A stretch of DNA of 64,000 nucleotides from Thalassobius sp. Cn5-15 (GCF_022347685.1 NZ_JAKRGF010000003.1:62001-126000), one strand, 5' to 3'; counted from the first letter of the stretch, positions 42,784 to 51,787 are shown. Notes: generated from the sequence alone by a model not told the origin. Made by a program: numbers and translations.

Positions 42784-45618
42784 TTGACCTTGTCCCAAAC
42801 CTTGCCCACCGAACTTGTCCGCGCCATTGAGAGCTTTAGCGATAGGCTGGCCCTGTCTGACGACCACCAACAGCTGAGCTATGCGCAGCTTGGCCAGTAT
42901 GTGTCATCTCTGACAGATCACCTTAATGCGCATGAGGTCATCGGGATCTTTGGGACGCCGGGGCTTGCGATGGGCGCAAGTGCGGTGGCCTGTGTGATCC
43001 ATGGCCGTCCCTTCGTGCATCTTGATCCTGCAATGCCGCAAATGGTGCTGCACAATATCCTGTCCGAGCTACAGGTTGGTCTGGTTATCCTCTGCGACCC
43101 CGCCGCACCCGGGCAGTTGCCAGGCGATTGCCAAACGGTCGAGGCACAGGCGATATTGGCGCAGCGCACGCTCGACGCTCCGCTGCCAAAGCTGCGCGCA
43201 GCCGACGTGGCCCCCACCGATCCGGTCTATCTGGTTGCCACCTCCGGCACGACCGGCCGTCCGAAGTGCATTCCGGTGTCGCAAGATGCTGCGTTCCTGT
43301 CCTATCAGTGGCGCGACGCCTACACGCCCTATGCGCCACAGACCCGCGTTGGGATCTATGTCTTCGCCATCTGGGAAATGTTCCGCCCGCTGCGCAAAGG
43401 CGCCAGCCTATGGTTCCCTGACGCAGGCACGCTATTTGCGCCGGCGAAACTGGCGAATTTTCTGACCCAGAACCATATCGACGAGATGCTTTTCACCCCG
43501 TCCTTCTACGACACGTTCCTGAACGCGCTGGACCCCGAAAGCGCAGCGGCGCTGCCCCTGTCCCGCGTTGTCCTAAACGGGGAAGTCGTCACAGACGATC
43601 TGATCCGTGCCTCGCTGGCCAAGCTGCCCAGCACAGCGCTATGGAACCTCTACAGCATCTGCGAAACGCATGATATCTGCATGACCCAGCTGATCGAACC
43701 AGCCGGCAATCAGCCGGCCTCTGTTGGTATCCCGATGGAACACCTGCAGGCGATTATTCTGGACGAGGCCGAACAACCTTGCCCGCCCGGCACCTCCGGT
43801 CAGCTGTTTTTTGAAGGCCCGCGTATGTTAGGGACCGGCTATGTGAACCGTCCCGAAGAAACACGCCTGCGGTTCCGGCAGATGGAGGTCAATGGCCGCC
43901 AGACACGACTTTACGATACCGGCGATCAGGCGCGACAGGACGAAGATGGCGCGCTGTATATCGAAGGGCGGATTGCCCACATGCTCAAGCTGCGCGGCTA
44001 TTCAATCCAAACCCGCGAACTGACTGAAACGATGCGCGACAGCCTTGGCTTTTCCAGTGCGGCACCGTGGGTGTCAGAGGTCAAAGGCCGCGGCCAGAGC
44101 CTGATTTTCTACTATGCTGCCGATAGCGCGCAGGCCAGGCGCAACGCTGACACATGGGGGCTGGTACCGGGCATCAACCGTATCCCTGCGACGCTGGCCA
44201 GTGACCTGCGCGCTGTGCTGCCGCATTACTGTGTGCCTTCCTATCTGGTGCAGCTTGACGCACTGCCGCTGCATCCTGTGTCCGGCAAAGCGGATGTGCG
44301 CGCCCTGCCGAAGGTCGATGATACCGCGCCCACCGAAGGTGCATCCGAGGATCTGGTGCTGGCCGCTGCAGCGCGCGCGATGTCCTGCGCGCCCGCCGAT
44401 CTGGATCCTGCGCGCAGCTTTCACGATCTGGGCGGCGATTCTTTGATGTGCGTGAATCTGATGCTCGACCTGGAAGGTATCTATGGGCTGCCCGTCGATT
44501 TTGATCTGGCGATGAACGTGCCCTTGCATCGGCTCGATCAGCTTTTGACCCAAGAGGCCGATGCCCCCGCTGTAGTCGAAGCGTTTGAACGCCCGGGTAT
44601 CTTGCTGACCGGTGCGACCGGTTTCCTTGGCGGGCATGTGCTGGCCCAAGCCGCACGCAGCCTGCCTGAGGGCGAGGTTATCTACTGCCTCGTGCGGAAC
44701 AAGAACCACGCGGCCCGCGACCGTCTGGACGCAGTCGCCAAGACGCATGGCGTGGACCCAAGCCGCTATGTGATCGTCAACGGCACGCTGGACGCACCGC
44801 AATTCTCGCTCGATCCGGCGCAATATGCGACACTGGCGCAGATGGTCACCCGTGTGATCCATTGCGCTGCAATGGTGAACCTTGCGATTGGCCGTCAGGA
44901 GATGCTCGACTGGTCGGCGCGGGGCATCACCACCGTGCTGGAATTCTGCAGCGATGCGCAGGCCGACTTGCGCTTCACCTCGTCGACTGCCGTGGTTCCT
45001 GATCGCGGCGGCCCGTGGCCTGAGGGGCTGATCCCTGAGTGGGAGGGGTGCACTGGCTATGGCGCGGCCAAAATCGGTGCAGAGACAACCATCCGCAACA
45101 CGGCCATCCGCGCGGCGATCGTCCGGCTGCCCTCGCTCTATGATCTAGAGGCACCAAACCCACGCGATATTTATGAACTAATCCTAGAAGCCGGACTGCG
45201 CGCTGGACATATGCCCAAAGGTCTTACTTTCCCGATGATCGACGTCACCGCAGTGGCGGCGTTCCTGTTGGGCGATATCACCATGCCTGACGCACCAATC
45301 TACAACCTGATCCCAGATCAGCGCGTTATGCCTGCAGGACCTGATCCCGTCGCGACACAGGACTGGCTGGACAAGGTCACACTGGATACGGGCATTGCGG
45401 GTGTCATCGCCGAGTTCCCCGACACGCTGCGCGCCGATGCGAGGTTTGAGACCGCGCAGGCCCGCGCCGCGTGGGCGCGCGTCAGTGATCAGGCGTTCGA
45501 GACGCTTTGTGATGCAAAGACGCTCTTGGAGCGCAGAACGCAGGCTTACCAGGGCGATCCTGCGTTGATCTCAAAGTCTGACATCGTCAGCGCCCGCGCT
45601 GCGTCACTGACCAGGTAA
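42784..45618 (+). CDS. NRPS-like adenylation-carrier-thioester reductase (A-T-R) protein
   Basis: About 944 residues from the proposed TTG. Residues 1-520 form an adenylation domain: A3 ATSGTTGRPKCIP near 152, A4 IYVFAIWEMFRPL near 190, A5 NLYSICETHD, A7 LYDTGDQARQDEDG, A8 EGRIAHMLKLRGYSIQTREL and A10 PVSGKADVRAL with catalytic Lys near 502. A carrier domain follows with FHDLGGDSLMCVN near 549, Ser as pantetheine site. Residues 600-944 are a reductase: GILLTGATGFLGGHVL near 607, FTSSTAVVP and YGAAK near 758. It should activate an acid, load it and release it as aldehyde or alcohol with NAD(P)H, like Lys2 or CAR. The A4 Asp that binds alpha-amino groups is replaced by Val. No condensation domain is present. 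The start is uncertain; no clear ribosome site is seen. Confidence 0.85.
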   Translation: MTLSQTLPTELVRAIESFSDRLALSDDHQQLSYAQLGQYVSSLTDHLNAHEVIGIFGTPGLAMGASAVACVIHGRPFVHLDPAMPQMVLHNILSELQVGLVILCDPAAPGQLPGDCQTVEAQAILAQRTLDAPLPKLRAADVAPTDPVYLVATSGTTGRPKCIPVSQDAAFLSYQWRDAYTPYAPQTRVGIYVFAIWEMFRPLRKGASLWFPDAGTLFAPAKLANFLTQNHIDEMLFTPSFYDTFLNALDPESAAALPLSRVVLNGEVVTDDLIRASLAKLPSTALWNLYSICETHDICMTQLIEPAGNQPASVGIPMEHLQAIILDEAEQPCPPGTSGQLFFEGPRMLGTGYVNRPEETRLRFRQMEVNGRQTRLYDTGDQARQDEDGALYIEGRIAHMLKLRGYSIQTRELTETMRDSLGFSSAAPWVSEVKGRGQSLIFYYAADSAQARRNADTWGLVPGINRIPATLASDLRAVLPHYCVPSYLVQLDALPLHPVSGKADVRALPKVDDTAPTEGASEDLVLAAAARAMSCAPADLDPARSFHDLGGDSLMCVNLMLDLEGIYGLPVDFDLAMNVPLHRLDQLLTQEADAPAVVEAFERPGILLTGATGFLGGHVLAQAARSLPEGEVIYCLVRNKNHAARDRLDAVAKTHGVDPSRYVIVNGTLDAPQFSLDPAQYATLAQMVTRVIHCAAMVNLAIGRQEMLDWSARGITTVLEFCSDAQADLRFTSSTAVVPDRGGPWPEGLIPEWEGCTGYGAAKIGAETTIRNTAIRAAIVRLPSLYDLEAPNPRDIYELILEAGLRAGHMPKGLTFPMIDVTAVAAFLLGDITMPDAPIYNLIPDQRVMPAGPDPVATQDWLDKVTLDTGIAGVIAEFPDTLRADARFETAQARAAWARVSDQAFETLCDAKTLLERRTQAYQGDPALISKSDIVSARAASLTR

Positions 45619-46319
45619 GCGGCCAGTTCGGCGACTTCTTCGGGCTGAACAAGCTGGTTTTGCGGGTTGGATTTCGCATATTCTGCCCGCACTTCTGCAA
45701 GGCTCTGACCTGTCGCGGCGATATCAGCGTCGATAAATTTTCGCAGCATCTCCGTTTCGACCCAGGTTGGGCTGATGGAAACACAAGTGACGCCATGCGC
45801 CGCCCCCTCTAGGCTGACGCAGCGGCCCAACCCCAGCAGCCCTGCCTTCGACGCACAATAGGCAGCATTATTGGCCATACCCGTATGCGCAGCCATCGAC
45901 GCGATGTTGACAATCCGGCCCCAACCCGCGGAGGTCATATGCGGCATCACGGCACGGATCATGCGGAAGGTGCCGCTCAGGTTGATGTCGATCTGATCCT
46001 GCCAGACGTCCTCGGCGTGGTCGATGATCGCGGCTTCGTCATAGACGCCGGCGGCATTCACCAAAATATCCACGCCCCCCTGCGCGGCCACAACGTTAGC
46101 AACGAAGCCATCAACGCTGTCACGTGATTGCACATCCAGCACAGCCGCAGAGATTGTCCCTGCATCTGGCCCGAGTTTTGCCGCGACATGCGCCGCATCA
46201 CCCGCGCGGCGCGCGCCGACAAACACCTTGGTGCCGTCCCGCGCCAGCCGTCGTGCGATCGCCAGCCCCATGCCCGAAAGCCCCCCAGTAACGATCGCAG
46301 TTTTTGGTTTCGATGACAT
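45546..46319 (-). CDS. Short-chain dehydrogenase, convergent with the A-T-R gene
   Basis: A 257-residue classical SDR. TAIVTGGLSGMGLAIARRL at residues 7-25 is the cofactor site, VFVGARRAG near 35 has an Arg suited to NADP, VNAAGVYDE is near 89, IASMAAHTG near 140 holds the catalytic Ser region and YCASKAGLLGL near 155 the Tyr and Lys. It resembles 3-hydroxybutyrate or 3-oxoacyl reductases. Its last 73 bases overlap the 3' end of the A-T-R gene on the other strand. It could reduce or oxidise a product of that enzyme, an idea based only on position. Start ATG 46319 has AGGGGCGG upstream. Confidence 0.85.
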   Translation of the reverse strand: MSSKPKTAIVTGGLSGMGLAIARRLARDGTKVFVGARRAGDAAHVAAKLGPDAGTISAAVLDVQSRDSVDGFVANVVAAQGGVDILVNAAGVYDEAAIIDHAEDVWQDQIDINLSGTFRMIRAVMPHMTSAGWGRIVNIASMAAHTGMANNAAYCASKAGLLGLGRCVSLEGAAHGVTCVSISPTWVETEMLRKFIDADIAATGQSLAEVRAEYAKSNPQNQLVQPEEVAELAAYLVSDAARALTMSDFEINAGSPW

Positions 46320-46461
46320 GCAGTCCGCCCCTGAAGCAATTGAGATGTGATGCCGTTGTAAAAAAATAAGGGGCCGACTTACAGCGAAAACGCGATTATG
46401 CGCCGCCAATAATCACCATCAATCTACCAAGCCTATAAGCCGCACAGGAACCATCAACAAA

Positions 46462-46485
46462 AAAGAGCACCCAAAGGCGCTCTTT
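46462..46485 (-). terminator. Terminator of the NDUFS4-like gene
   Basis: AAAGAGC and GCTCTTT, extended by GCC/GGG-type pairing around a TTT loop. On the minus strand the hairpin runs into a six-T tract, about 70 bases after the stop. Confidence 0.82.
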
Positions 46486-46556
46486 CCGAAACCTCAACCA
46501 TCGCTCCGTGGGATCTTTGGCCCAATTTCGCAGCAACTTTGGCCCGATTTACAGCG

Positions 46557-46868
46557 TCAGTGGGTCCAGGGACCGCGGCGATTGGTGGCGAAGTTCTCAC
46601 CATAGCCGCCCGCGCGGACGTTGGGTTTGCGTGTTTGGGGGGCCAACACTTCGGCTTCCAGACCATTTTCCGCAGCATACTCTAGCGCCGCTTCTTTGCT
46701 GTCAAAGCGCAGGCGCACCTGAGTTTGGGTGTCGCCACTAGAGGTCCAGCCCATCAACGGGTCGATGTCACGGGCCTCGGCCTGTTCGTAGTCCAAAATC
46801 CACTGGCGTGTTTTGCCCATGCCGGACTGCATCGCGTTACGGGCGGGCTGGTAGATTCGTGCGCGCAT
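46557..46868 (-). CDS. NDUFS4-like accessory subunit of respiratory complex I
   Basis: A 103-residue protein of the ETC complex I subunit conserved region family. It has [16 protein letters not shown] at the start, [33 protein letters not shown] near 25-57 and the C-terminal [13 protein letters not shown]. In alphaproteobacteria and mitochondria this subunit binds the peripheral arm of NADH:ubiquinone oxidoreductase. It is encoded outside the nuo operon, as is usual. ATG 46868 has AGGAG 6 bases upstream; a GTG one codon earlier is rejected. Monocistronic. Confidence 0.93.
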   Translation of the reverse strand: MRARIYQPARNAMQSGMGKTRQWILDYEQAEARDIDPLMGWTSSGDTQTQVRLRFDSKEAALEYAAENGLEAEVLAPQTRKPNVRAGGYGENFATNRRGPWTH

Positions 46869-47317
46869 CACTGGCTCCTCTTGTTGATGCGTTTATCAAT
46901 AAACGAGAGGGGTTTTGCAAGCGTCAGCTTCGACACGCTGCCTTTGCCTGTTGCGGCATTTCGCCCGTCAGGGCGCGTTAATTGCGTCATCTTTCAGCAT
47001 TGGCTGCCAGTTAACCGCAGGGAGCGAGGGGTGGGTGAAGTGCGGCCTTCTGGCAGCCAAGCCTTGCACTTGCCAGAAAAGGTTAACATCAAAATCACCA
47101 TTTCGCAACTATCTTGCAAGTGACGCTAGGTACATTGAAACAAAAGAATAATTAAAAATCCGCCAGTTGTGTCTGCACATAAAACTCGCCGCGTTAACCG
47201 CCGAGAATTTTGTCATCGTTCACGCTTTCCATGCGCGCCAGTGCGCGTTCCCATTGCCTTTATCCTTGAACCGGAACAAAAAGGGACCAGATTAGCCTGA
47301 CCGATCAGGAGAGCGAA
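46869..47317. other. Long intergenic region with a structured segment, upstream of uvrB
   Basis: About 450 bases without a gene. The main feature is the hairpin at 47000-47060. A second pair, CACTTGC near 47067 and GCAAGTG near 47115, could form a distal stem. The rest, 47125-47317, is AT-richer and should hold the uvrB promoter; AGGAG stands 8 bases before the start. I looked for the Rhodobacter-type LexA box (GTTC-N7-GTTC) and did not find it. Confidence 0.5.
47000..47060. ncRNA. Candidate structured RNA (long hairpin)
   Basis: Outer arms TTGGCTGCCAG (47000-47010) and CTGGCAGCCAA (47050-47060) pair perfectly over 11 bp; a symmetric internal loop TTAA/CCTT separates them from an inner stem CCGCA (47015-47019) and TGCGG (47041-47045), closing a 21-base purine-rich loop. 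The symmetry suggests selected RNA or a protein-binding DNA site. Strand is not determined. No T run directly follows. Confidence 0.35.
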
Positions 47318-49510
47318 ATGCCCTACGCCCATTCCGACAAATCTGTCGCCAAAACCAGTGTCGAAGACCGCGTGGCCCGCGACAAGCTGGAGGGCGGCAA
47401 GGCCTTTGTCATGCAGACCGAATTTTCCCCCGCCGGCGACCAGCCCACAGCGATTGCCGAACTGTCTGGCGGCATCAACGAGGGAGAGCGCGATCAGGTG
47501 CTGCTGGGCGCAACGGGCACGGGCAAGACCTTTACCATGGCCAAGGTCATTGAGGAAACCCAGCGCCCCGCGATCATTCTGGCACCGAACAAAACGCTGG
47601 CGGCGCAGCTATATGGGGAGTTCAAAGGTTTCTTCCCCGACAACGCGGTCGAATATTTCGTTTCCTTTTATGACTACTACCAGCCAGAGGCCTACGTGCC
47701 GCGCTCGGACACCTATATCGAGAAGGAAAGCCAGATCAACGAGCAGATTGACCGCATGCGCCACTCGGCCACGCGGGCGCTCCTGGAACGGGATGATGTG
47801 ATTATCATCGCTTCGGTCTCTTGTATCTACGGTATCGGTTCGGTCGAAACCTATTCGGCAATGACACAGGATCTGGTAGCGGGCGAAGAGTACAATCAAC
47901 GCGAAATTATGGCCGATCTGGTGGCGCAGCAGTACAAGCGCAATGATCAGGCTTTCCAGCGCGGATCATTCAGGGTGCGCGGTGATGTGCTGGAAATTTT
48001 TCCGGCCCACCTTGAGGACCGGGCCTGGCGGCTGTCCTTCTTTGGCGAGGAGCTGGAGACGATCACCGAATTTGACCCGCTGACGGGGGAAAAGACGGGC
48101 ACCTTTGAAAAGATCCGCGTTTATGCAAACTCGCACTACGTAACGCCGAAGCCGACACTTAATCAGGCGGTTATTTCGATCAAGAAAGAGTTAAAGCTGC
48201 GCCTCAATCAGTTGGTGGATGAGGGCAAACTGCTGGAAGCACAGCGGCTGGAGCAACGCACCAACTTCGATATCGAGATGCTGGAGGCCACCGGCCACTG
48301 TAACGGCATTGAAAACTACTCGCGTTATCTGACAGGCCGCGCCCCTGGCGAGCCGCCCCCAACCCTGTTTGAATTCATCCCCGACGATGCCATTGTTTTC
48401 GCTGATGAGAGTCATGTCTCCGTACCACAGATCGGCGGCATGTATCGCGGCGACCACCGGCGCAAGTTTACGCTGGCTGAACATGGCTTCCGCCTGCCAT
48501 CCTGCATGGACAACCGACCGCTGAAGTTTGAGGAATGGGATGCGATGCGGCCACAATCCGTCTTTGTTTCCGCCACCCCCGCCGCGTGGGAGATGGAGCA
48601 GGCCGGCGGTGTCTTTGCTGAACAGGTGATCCGGCCCACCGGCCTTTTGGATCCAGAGGTCGAGATCCGGCCTGTTGATATGCAGGTTGATGACCTTCTG
48701 GACGAAATCCGCCGCGTCAGTGCAGGTGGCTACCGCACGCTGGTCACCACGCTGACCAAACGCATGGCAGAGGATCTGACCGAATACCTGCACGAACAGG
48801 GCATCAAGGTGCGCTACATGCACAGCGACATCGACACGCTGGAGCGGATTGAAATTCTGCGCGATCTGCGCCTTGGCGCCTTTGACGTGCTGATCGGTAT
48901 CAACCTACTGCGCGAGGGTTTGGATATTCCCGAATGCGGATTGGTCGCCATTCTGGATGCAGACAAAGAGGGCTTCCTGCGCTCTGAAACCTCGCTCATT
49001 CAGACCATCGGCCGCGCGGCGCGGAACGCCGACGGGCGGGTGATCATGTATGCCGATAAAATCACCGGCTCAATGGAGCGGGCGCTGGCCGAAACCTCGC
49101 GTCGTCGCGAAAAACAGATCGCGTATAATGAACTGCACGGCATTACGCCTGCGACAGTGCAAAAGAACGTCGAGGATGTGCTGGCAGGCCTTTATAAGGG
49201 CGACACCGACCAGTCGCGGGTTACTGCCAAAATCGACAAGCCGATGCATGGCGCCAATCTGGAAAGCCACCTCAATGGTCTGCGCGAAGAGATGCGCAAA
49301 GCGGCAGAGAACCTGGAGTTTGAAGAAGCCGCACGCCTGCGTGACGAGGTCAAACGGCTGGAGGCCGTGGATCTGGCCATCGCCGATGATCCGCTGGCCC
49401 GTCAATCCGCGGTTGACGCAGCGGTCGAGGAGGCCAGCCAGAAACGCGGCCGATCCACCGCCGGACGTGCGGGGCAGCGTGGTGGCAATGTGAAACGGCG
49501 GGGACGGTAA
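47318..49510 (+). CDS. uvrB: Excinuclease ABC subunit B
   Basis: A 730-residue UvrB, the helicase-like damage-verification subunit of nucleotide excision repair. The Walker A motif [14 protein letters not shown] is near residue 64, the beta-hairpin that probes DNA is in [23 protein letters not shown] near 113, [19 protein letters not shown] near 365, [17 protein letters not shown] near 527 and QTIGRAARN near 567. The UVR domain [22 protein letters not shown] near 665 contacts UvrC, and a basic tail ends the protein. AGGAG lies 8 bases before the ATG. Confidence 0.97.
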   Translation: MPYAHSDKSVAKTSVEDRVARDKLEGGKAFVMQTEFSPAGDQPTAIAELSGGINEGERDQVLLGATGTGKTFTMAKVIEETQRPAIILAPNKTLAAQLYGEFKGFFPDNAVEYFVSFYDYYQPEAYVPRSDTYIEKESQINEQIDRMRHSATRALLERDDVIIIASVSCIYGIGSVETYSAMTQDLVAGEEYNQREIMADLVAQQYKRNDQAFQRGSFRVRGDVLEIFPAHLEDRAWRLSFFGEELETITEFDPLTGEKTGTFEKIRVYANSHYVTPKPTLNQAVISIKKELKLRLNQLVDEGKLLEAQRLEQRTNFDIEMLEATGHCNGIENYSRYLTGRAPGEPPPTLFEFIPDDAIVFADESHVSVPQIGGMYRGDHRRKFTLAEHGFRLPSCMDNRPLKFEEWDAMRPQSVFVSATPAAWEMEQAGGVFAEQVIRPTGLLDPEVEIRPVDMQVDDLLDEIRRVSAGGYRTLVTTLTKRMAEDLTEYLHEQGIKVRYMHSDIDTLERIEILRDLRLGAFDVLIGINLLREGLDIPECGLVAILDADKEGFLRSETSLIQTIGRAARNADGRVIMYADKITGSMERALAETSRRREKQIAYNELHGITPATVQKNVEDVLAGLYKGDTDQSRVTAKIDKPMHGANLESHLNGLREEMRKAAENLEFEEAARLRDEVKRLEAVDLAIADDPLARQSAVDAAVEEASQKRGRSTAGRAGQRGGNVKRRGR

Positions 49511-49545
49511 CGAAAGGCATTTGGCTGTCGCACAGCAAATCGGCT

Positions 49546-49581
49546 GAGAGGCCGGATGGAGGATTGACCGCCTCTCTTTTT
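49546..49581 (+). terminator. uvrB terminator
   Basis: GAGAGGC (49546-49552) and GCCTCTC (49570-49576), with extra CGG/CCG pairing inside, followed by TTTTT. It lies 36 bases after uvrB. Confidence 0.82.
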
Positions 49582-49628
49582 CGAGTAAGTTAATCTGAAA
49601 AAACTACTTTAAAGGGCACGCTTTTGCC

Positions 49629-50090
49629 ATGCAGCGCCTCGCCAGCAATATAGTATTAAACGAATTTTCACGCAAACGCATAAGAAGCAGTGTGGCTTGT
49701 GTCCTGATTGCAACCCTGCTCGCGGGATGCGCGAGCACCTATCCACCTTCGGTGCCGTCGCAACCCGGAAAATCCTATTTCGCTGCCCGCGAGGCAGTGC
49801 GCCAGTGTATACCCGAGGCGCGGGTATCCGGCAGCAACGCCGTCACCGTGAATTATGTCCTTGGCGTGCTTTTAGGCGGAGTACTGTTGGGCCCGATGAT
49901 CATTGCCGAAAACGAAGACCAAATCCGCTACGCAGGCGAAGCGAGAGGAACCGATCGCTGTCTGGAAGATGCAGACTACAGCCGCCGCGAACTGACCGCA
50001 GAGGAGGTTCAGATCCTGCAGCAAAGCTATGGCGAATACAGAATTTTCGTGTTGGATCAACTGGTGGCAGGTGAGGCGATCCAGCGCTAG
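49629..50090 (+). CDS. Predicted lipoprotein with glycine-rich hydrophobic segment, unknown function
   Basis: A 153-residue protein. After a 20-residue basic N terminus the signal core VACVLIATLLAGC ends in a lipobox Cys near residue 34. The mature part contains NYVLGVLLGGVLLGPMIIAENEDQ near residues 75-98, a Gly-rich hydrophobic stretch that could touch the membrane, and a charged C terminus with RCLEDADYSRRELTAEE. I recognise no family. An internal start closer to the signal is possible, but no better ribosome site was seen. Stands alone between uvrB and a small secreted protein gene. Confidence 0.65.
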   Translation: MQRLASNIVLNEFSRKRIRSSVACVLIATLLAGCASTYPPSVPSQPGKSYFAAREAVRQCIPEARVSGSNAVTVNYVLGVLLGGVLLGPMIIAENEDQIRYAGEARGTDRCLEDADYSRRELTAEEVQILQQSYGEYRIFVLDQLVAGEAIQR

Positions 50091-50267
50091 CACGATGGCT
50101 GACATCACGCCCAATGTCCGCATTCGGGTCGCATAGCATAAACCTGCCTGCCCTGCACCGCCTCTGCGCCAGCCCCTTCCCTCAGCCGCACAGTTACGCC
50201 ATACTCAACCCCGACAGGCCAAAACAAACGGCACAACCCGTTGCACATCAGAGCTTGAGGCATGAGC

Positions 50268-50576
50268 ATGAAACAGATCTATACCGCCGCCTTTCTGGCG
50301 GCCCTGATGACCCCCATCACACTGCCCGCTACCGCTGGTCCGATTGAACGGGCATGCCTGACCTCCCCGCGCGATGGCGCAACACGTCAGCTGTGTGGCT
50401 GCATCGGGCGGGTGGCGAAACAGACACTTAGTTCGACTGACCAACGCAAGGCGGCGAAGTTCTTCAAGGATCCGCACAGCGCACAGGAAGTGCGCCAGTC
50501 TGATCGCCGTTCGGATGAGCGGTTCTGGAAACGCTACGTGGATTTCGGCGCCACTGCGGCAGCGGTCTGCAGCTGA
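50268..50576 (+). CDS. Small secreted Cys-containing protein, unknown function
   Basis: A 102-residue protein with a signal peptide ending near residue 23 (LPATAG). The mature part has three conserved-looking cysteines: ERACL, RQLCGCIGRVA and a terminal VCS, with KFFKDPHSAQEVRQSDRRSDERFWKRYVDFGATA between. Similar proteins occur widely in Rhodobacteraceae, and some carry the label arginine transporter, which nothing in this sequence supports. The ATG at 50268 is better spaced from GAGG than the one at 50262. Confidence 0.72.
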   Translation: MKQIYTAAFLAALMTPITLPATAGPIERACLTSPRDGATRQLCGCIGRVAKQTLSSTDQRKAAKFFKDPHSAQEVRQSDRRSDERFWKRYVDFGATAAAVCS

Positions 50577-50665
50577 CACCGTAAGACCTGCAGCATACTT
50601 GCCAGCCGCGTCCGCCTGCGCCATGATCGCCGCTGAGTGGGGATTTGGATCCGCGAGGGGTGAAA

Positions 50666-51121
50666 ATGCGTAAGTTTCTGGTGATTTTGGATGACAGCCG
50701 CGAATGCCTGAATGCCATGCGCTTTGCCGCCATGCGCGCCGCCAAGACCGGCGGCGGAGTCGAAATCCTTTCGGTCATTGAGCCGGAGGAGTTCAATCAC
50801 TGGATCGGCGTTGGTGACATCATGCGCGAAGAGGCGCGAGAGCGGATTGAGGTCCACTATGAGGTCTTTGCCAAGTGGATGCGCGACCGTCAGGGGATTG
50901 ATCCCGAACTGGTGATCCGCGAAGGCGAAGCCGTGACCGAGATTTTGGCGCAGATCCATGATGACCCCGAAATTGGCGTGCTGGTTTTGGGTGCTGGCAC
51001 GGACAAGAAGGGCCCAGGACCACTGGTCACACAGCTCAGCCGTTCAGCCGGCACCTTGCCAGTGCCAATCACTATCGTCCCTGGGGATCTGTCCAAGGAA
51101 CGGCTGGAATCGATCACCTGA
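50666..51121 (+). CDS. Universal stress protein (UspA family)
   Basis: A 151-residue USP domain protein: KFLVILDDSRECLNAMRFAAMRAAKTGGGVEILSV at the start and VLVLGAGTDKKGPGPLVTQLSRSAGTLPVPITIVPG near residue 105. The G-2X-G-9X-G(S/T) ATP loop is only partly kept, so ATP binding is uncertain. GAGGGG precedes the ATG at 50666 and excludes the seven-codon extension. Role in stress survival is by family only. Confidence 0.88.
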   Translation: MRKFLVILDDSRECLNAMRFAAMRAAKTGGGVEILSVIEPEEFNHWIGVGDIMREEARERIEVHYEVFAKWMRDRQGIDPELVIREGEAVTEILAQIHDDPEIGVLVLGAGTDKKGPGPLVTQLSRSAGTLPVPITIVPGDLSKERLESIT

Positions 51122-51193
51122 TCTGCATCAAGGCCGCAGTAAGGTAGCCTGCCCTAACATCGCAGGCGATCACACCCGCCGGACCACCGTTTC

Positions 51194-51703
51194 ATGACCG
51201 CAGCCACCTGCAAAGCAGACTTGCTTTCAGCCACCCAAACTGAATTTACCGCCCTCACATCGCTGCTTGATACTGTGGCGCGCAGTGCACAGACCACACC
51301 AGACCCAAATGCAGAGGGCACAACCCCCAAGGACATCGTCGCCCATCGCGCCCATTGGATCGAATTGTTTTTGGGCTGGTACGCGGATGGGCAAGCGGGC
51401 AAACACCCCGCCATCCCGGCACCGGGGTACAAATGGAATATGCTCAAAGTCTATAATGCGGATCTGCGGGTCACGCAGCGTGACATGACATGGGGTGAAG
51501 CCCGCCAGTTGCTGTCAGGCAATCATCGTAAACTGGTTGAATTGATTGGCGCGCTGGATGACCATCAGCTTTATGCCGCCCCTATGAAGGGAGGTAACAG
51601 CAAGTGGCCCACAGGGCGTTGGGCAGAGGCTGCCGGCGCATCCCACTACCGTTCCGCACGCAAATATCTTCGCCGTCGCTTAAATCAGCTGAAACCCACC
51701 TGA
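51194..51703 (+). CDS. ClbS/DfsB-family four-helix protein
   Basis: A 169-residue protein of the ClbS/DfsB (DUF1706) family. It shows CKADLLSATQTEFTALTSLL at the start, TPKDIVAHRAHWIELFLGWYADGQAG near residue 44, PAPGYKWNMLKVYNADL near 76 and GRWAEAAGASHYRSARKYLRRRL near 140. ClbS of E. coli hydrolyses the cyclopropane of colibactin to protect the producer; DfsB is linked to other systems. Most environmental members have unknown substrates. No colibactin-like genes are in the window, though an unrelated A-T-R NRPS-like gene lies 5.6 kb away. Confidence 0.82.
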   Translation: MTAATCKADLLSATQTEFTALTSLLDTVARSAQTTPDPNAEGTTPKDIVAHRAHWIELFLGWYADGQAGKHPAIPAPGYKWNMLKVYNADLRVTQRDMTWGEARQLLSGNHRKLVELIGALDDHQLYAAPMKGGNSKWPTGRWAEAAGASHYRSARKYLRRRLNQLKPT

Positions 51704-51713
51704 AACATCAAAG

Positions 51714-51728
51714 TTAGAACTATTCTAA
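51714..51728. promoter_or_regulatory. Irr (ICE-like) box upstream of nfuA
   Basis: TTAGAA-CTA-TTCTAA is a perfect palindrome 59 bases before the nfuA start. It matches the iron control element described for Irr in alphaproteobacteria (TTAGAA-N3-TTCTAA form). irr itself is in this window. Confidence 0.72.
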
Positions 51729-51787
51729 ACCTTGACTCTGCGCGAGGCCGGGCGCATATCTCTGTCAAGCCATGAGGATTGCACGCT

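Noticed and set aside
47161-47317. LexA box upstream of uvrB
   Set aside because: GTTC and GAAC words occur but not with the 7-base spacing of the Rhodobacter-type LexA site.
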